Position numbers and translations under genes: made by a program. A stretch of 64,000 nucleotides of DNA from Streptomyces klenkii (GTDB taxonomy: Bacteria > Actinomycetota > Actinomycetes > Streptomycetales > Streptomycetaceae), in the NCBI RefSeq assembly GCF_003626645.1, contig NZ_RBAM01000001.1:62001-126000 (forward strand). Direction: 5' to 3'. The notes under the pieces are model-generated. The model saw only the letters and a program-made list of their open reading frames with translations, was not told the origin of the DNA and made no database searches. Of this stretch, positions 61,701 to 64,000 are shown piece by piece (the first letter of the stretch is position 1; each line of letters opens with the position of its first letter).

Positions 61701-64000
61701 ACAGGGCGCCGTACGCATCCAGGTGCAGGTCGGCGCGGGCGACGACGCCGACCGGCGGTCGGTGACGGTCTACAGCCGCGCCGCAGGCGGTGCCGACGAG
61801 CCGTGGGTCCGCCACGTCACCGGAGAACTCACCCGGACCGCTCCGGCAGCGGAGTTCGACATGATGATCTGGCCTCCGGCGGGCGCCGAGCAGCTGGACG
61901 TCGAGGACCACCCGGGCCTCCGCGCCGCCTGGCGCGCCGGGGACGAGCTGTACGCCGAGGCCGCGCTGCCCGTCGCGGAGCGGGACCGGGCGGACCGCTA
62001 CGGCCTTCACCCCGTACTGCTGGACGCCTCCCTCGCCGCCTTCGCACTCGGCAGCGCCGGCGCTTCCGGTGACCTGCTCATGCCCTACGCCTGGAGCGGC
62101 GCGGCCGTGCACGCCCCGGGAGCGGCGGCCGTGCGCATACGGGTCCGGCCCGTCGCCGCCGGCAGCGGTGACGCGGTGGCGATCGACATGGCCGACGCCG
62201 ACGGTGCTCCCGTCGCCTCGGTGGCGTCCGTGCGGACGCGCACCGTTTCCCCGCAGCAGGTGCTGGCGTCGCGCGTGGCGCACCAGGACTGGATGTTCGA
62301 GGTCGACTGGGTCGAGCACACCGCTCCCGGAGCCGCACCCGCGGCCGACTGGGTGCTCCTCGGCGACGACGGCCCCTATGCCGGCATCGACGCGCTCCGC
62401 AAGGCCGTCGACGACGGCGCGGCTCCGCCCGCCCTCGTCGTCCTGCCCTGCGCCCCGAGCGAGGGCGACGCGGCCCCGGCGACGCGCGAGTTGCTGGCCG
62501 GTGTGCTGTCGGCCGTCCAGGAGTGGGTCGGCGACGAGCGGTTCTCCGACGCGCGGCTCGTGGTGACGACGCGCGGAGCCGTCGAGCTGGACGGGGCCGC
62601 ACCGGACCTCGCGCACGTCGCCGTGGCCGGCCTGGTGAAGTCGGCCCAGACCGAGAACCCGGACCGGCTCCTGCTCCTCGACGTGGACGGCCCGGTCACC
62701 GGCGCCGTCGCCGACCCCGCACTCGTAGCGGCCCTCGCCGCCCTGGACGAGCCGCAGGCCGCCGTGCGCGGCGGCAAGCTGTTCGTGCCGCGCCTCGCCC
62801 GGATCGCCCCGCCCGAGGAGCCCGCCGGTCACGCGTGGGACCCCGAAGGGACCGTGCTGCTGACCGGCGCGACCGGCGGCCTCGGACTGTCGCTCGCGCG
62901 GCACCTCGTCGCCGAACGCGGCGCACGCAGGCTGCTCCTGGTCAGCCGCCGCGGCCCCGCCGCCGAAGGCGTCGGCGAACTCGTCGCCGCCCTCTCCGGG
63001 CTGGGTGCGCACGTCGACGTCGCCGCCTGCGACATCGCCGACCGCGACGCCCTCGCGGAGCTCCTGGCCTCGGTCCCGGCCGAGCACCCGCTCGTGGCCG
63101 TGGTGCACGCGGCGGCGGCCCTGGACGACGGCGTGATCACCGCGCTGACCCCGGAGCGCCTGGACACCGTGCTGCGGCCGAAGGCCGACGGGGCGCTGCA
63201 CCTGCACGAGCTGACCAAGGACATGAACCTCTCCGCGTTCGTGCTCTTCTCCTCCCTGGCCGGAGTCCTGGGCAGCGCCGGCGCCGCGAGCTACGCGGCC
63301 GCCAACGCCTTCCTGGACGGGCTGGCGCGGCAGCGCCGCGCCGCGGGCCTGCCCGGCACGTCGCTGGCCTGGGGACTGTGGACGGACAACGGCGGCATGG
63401 GCGACCGCATCACCGACGCCGACCGCAACCGCATGGGCCGGTCCGGAGTCGTGCCGTTCACCTCCGCGGAGGGACTGGCACTGTTCGACGCCGCCCTCAC
63501 CGTGGACCGGCCGGTGATCGTGCCCGTCCGGCTGGACGTCCCGGGGCTGCGCTCCATGGCCCGCGCCGGCATGCTGCCCGCGGTCTTCCGCGGCCTCGTG
63601 GGCGACACCGGCAGCACGGCGGCCGAGGAGGCCGCCGCCACCCCCGCTCTCGCCCGCCGCCTGGCCGGCATGCCGGAGGCCGACCAGGAGAAGGTGCTGC
63701 TGGACCTGGTGCGCAACCAGGCCGCCGCCGCCCTGGGCCACGCCACCGCGGCCCGCATCGAGCCCACCACGGCCTTCCGGGGCATCGGCTTCGACTCCCT
63801 GACCGCCGTCGAGCTCCGCAACCGGCTCAAGGCCGCGACCGGGCTCCGGCTCAAGCCCACCCTCGTCTTCGACCACCCCAACCCGGTCGCGATCGCCCGG
63901 CTCCTGCACAAGGACCTGGTCCTCGACCTCGCCGCCGAGACCTCACCGGTGCTGGACGAACTGGACCGGCTGGACGCACAGCTGGCCGCGCTCGCCCCCG
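58717..64000 (+). CDS. Type I modular polyketide synthase, module 7 (filipin FilA3/PteA3-like; 3' end outside window)
   Basis: 1761 codons are visible and the frame is open at the right edge. ATG 58717 is followed at once by a second ATG (58720); either may be used, with a GGGGCGGG-rich stretch upstream. The N-terminus ([20 protein letters not shown]) is a coiled-coil docking domain. One module follows: KS-AT-DH(inactive)-KR-ACP, ending with [14 protein letters not shown], the start of a C-terminal docking helix; the gene should stop shortly after the window. The AT is malonyl-type (GHSVGE, HAFH). With the DH dead, the module leaves a beta-hydroxyl, matching C15-OH of filipin-type pentaenes, next to the methyl-bearing alkene. 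Confidence 0.94.
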   Translation, partial: MMNEDKLRDYLKRATTDLRQARRRVRELEARDQEPIAIVGMSCRFPGGIDSPEALWRLLAGGGDAISQFPDDRGWDVDSLYDPDPERPGKVYTRQGGFLHDAADFDADFFGISPREALAMDPQQRLLLETAWEAFEHAGIDPAPLKGSRTGVFAGLMYHDYGFTPGVLPDGVEGLLSTGNSGSVASGRIAYTFGFEGPAVTIDTACSSSLVALHLAVQALRNGECSMALAGGVTVMAGPSAFVEFSRQRGLAPDGRCKSFAAAADGASWSEGAGLLLVERLRDARRLGHQVLAVVRGSAVNQDGASNGLTAPNGPSQQRVILEALASGGLSAEDIDAVEAHGTGTNLGDPIEAQALLATYGQDRERPLLLGSLKSNIGHTQAAAGVAGVMKMVLAMQHGVLPQTLHVDEPTPQVDWSAGSVELLTEAAAWPESDHPRRAGISSFGISGTNAHVILEQATDPAAEEQADDTAAGGEGASEESLRPRTSVVPWVLSGRTEEALREQARRLLSSVDFATASPADVGFSLAATRSALEHRAAVAGADADELRAGVTALAAGEPAAHVVTGRAEGARGKTGFLFSGQGSQRIGMGRELYAAYPVFAAAYDEVCALLDAPVDVDAETLHQTGCTQPALFAVEVALFRLLESWGARPDYVAGHSVGEIAAAHVAGVLSLSDAAKLVSARAALMQALPTGGAMVAIQATEDEVLPHLTENAGIAAINGPQSVVVSGAEDAVLAIAEAFKEQGRKTSRLKVSHAFHSPLMDPMLDEFAKVVGGLTFNEPQIPVVSNLTGRLADPYTPDYWVRHVREAVRFADGVRTLHDLGVTTFVEIGPGGVLSALAQGCLDDDIITVPTLRTDRPEPQAITLAVGQLHTHGISPDWQVLFPGAHRVGLPTYAFQRERFWLEGTAALDVSSAGLDSSGHPLLGAVVETAGGEDVLFTGRLSAADTPWIAEYTVGGVPVLPVAAFVELALCAGRQAGFPHLEQLDVDAPLVLAEQGAVRIQVQVGAGDDADRRSVTVYSRAAGGADEPWVRHVTGELTRTAPAAEFDMMIWPPAGAEQLDVEDHPGLRAAWRAGDELYAEAALPVAERDRADRYGLHPVLLDASLAAFALGSAGASGDLLMPYAWSGAAVHAPGAAAVRIRVRPVAAGSGDAVAIDMADADGAPVASVASVRTRTVSPQQVLASRVAHQDWMFEVDWVEHTAPGAAPAADWVLLGDDGPYAGIDALRKAVDDGAAPPALVVLPCAPSEGDAAPATRELLAGVLSAVQEWVGDERFSDARLVVTTRGAVELDGAAPDLAHVAVAGLVKSAQTENPDRLLLLDVDGPVTGAVADPALVAALAALDEPQAAVRGGKLFVPRLARIAPPEEPAGHAWDPEGTVLLTGATGGLGLSLARHLVAERGARRLLLVSRRGPAAEGVGELVAALSGLGAHVDVAACDIADRDALAELLASVPAEHPLVAVVHAAAALDDGVITALTPERLDTVLRPKADGALHLHELTKDMNLSAFVLFSSLAGVLGSAGAASYAAANAFLDGLARQRRAAGLPGTSLAWGLWTDNGGMGDRITDADRNRMGRSGVVPFTSAEGLALFDAALTVDRPVIVPVRLDVPGLRSMARAGMLPAVFRGLVGDTGSTAAEEAAATPALARRLAGMPEADQEKVLLDLVRNQAAAALGHATAARIEPTTAFRGIGFDSLTAVELRNRLKAATGLRLKPTLVFDHPNPVAIARLLHKDLVLDLAAETSPVLDELDRLDAQLAALAP
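58810..63915 (+). other. PKS module 7: KS-AT(malonyl)-DH(inactive)-KR-ACP
   Basis: KS about 58810-60085 (IDTACSSSL); AT about 60433-61330; a degenerate DH about 61465-62250, where the catalytic His is Tyr953 ([12 protein letters not shown]), the second motif is LLDASLAA with Ala in the His/Gln place (Asp1103 kept), and the usual FYDRL...YGPVFQGLR segment is deleted. KR about 62850-63400 ([22 protein letters not shown]) intact; ACP about 63655-63905 (IGFDSLTAV). Confidence 0.9.

Overview
The window is high-GC, GC3-biased actinobacterial DNA, almost certainly from a Streptomyces-type organism. The evidence is the modular type I polyketide synthases (PKSs), a SARP/LAL-type regulator, a SpoIIE-type phosphatase, rare TTA codons placed very early in two secondary-metabolism genes, and a graspetide (ester-linked RiPP) locus.

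Left part, about 1-15300: mixed chromosomal and accessory genes. In order: a GNAT acetyltransferase running off the left edge and preceded by a short leader peptide and a hairpin; an RppA-like type III PKS with a TTA codon at position 9; a second GNAT protein; a solitary cytochrome c oxidase subunit I (ctaD) with a small membrane protein; a SLOG-like Rossmann protein; a membrane PP2C/SpoIIE phosphatase; a 1091-residue patatin-like protein; a graspetide pair (ATP-grasp ligase plus a 64-residue precursor); a HAD phosphatase; about 0.8 kb with no convincing gene; a nucleotidyltransferase-fold protein; and a lipoprotein ending in a beta/gamma-crystallin-like domain.

Right part, about 15487-64000: the 5' half of a polyene macrolide cluster. 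A SARP-LAL regulator faces left. An unusual orphan KS/KR-like protein faces right and is preceded by three heptamers at 11-bp spacing, the first being CGGCAAG, the element known for PimR-type regulators. A convergent terminator follows, then a leftward cytochrome P450 plus [3Fe-4S] ferredoxin. The region between P450 and PKS carries two 16-bp sites resembling PimM-type PAS-LuxR boxes. Three collinear PKS genes follow: a 7839-residue protein (KSQ loading module plus modules 1-4), a 3562-residue protein (modules 5-6), and a single-module protein (module 7) cut by the right edge within its C-terminal tail.

Read collinearly, the modules predict an acetate starter, one hydroxyl-bearing extension (M1), four malonate-derived double bonds (M2-M5), a fifth double bond bearing a methyl branch (M6, methylmalonate-type AT), and a hydroxyl (M7, dehydratase visibly dead). 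This is CH3-CH(OH)-CH2-(CH=CH)4-CH=C(CH3)-CH(OH)-CH2-, the C28-to-C14 segment of filipin, fungichromin and pentamycin. The cluster is therefore inferred to make a filipin-type methyl-pentaene. The remaining PKS genes, thioesterase, PAS-LuxR regulator and further oxygenases should lie to the right. The least ordinary items are the orphan KS/KR-like gene inside the apparent SARP regulon, the compact graspetide locus, the leader-peptide arrangement, and the near-identical AT blocks shared between distant PKS modules.
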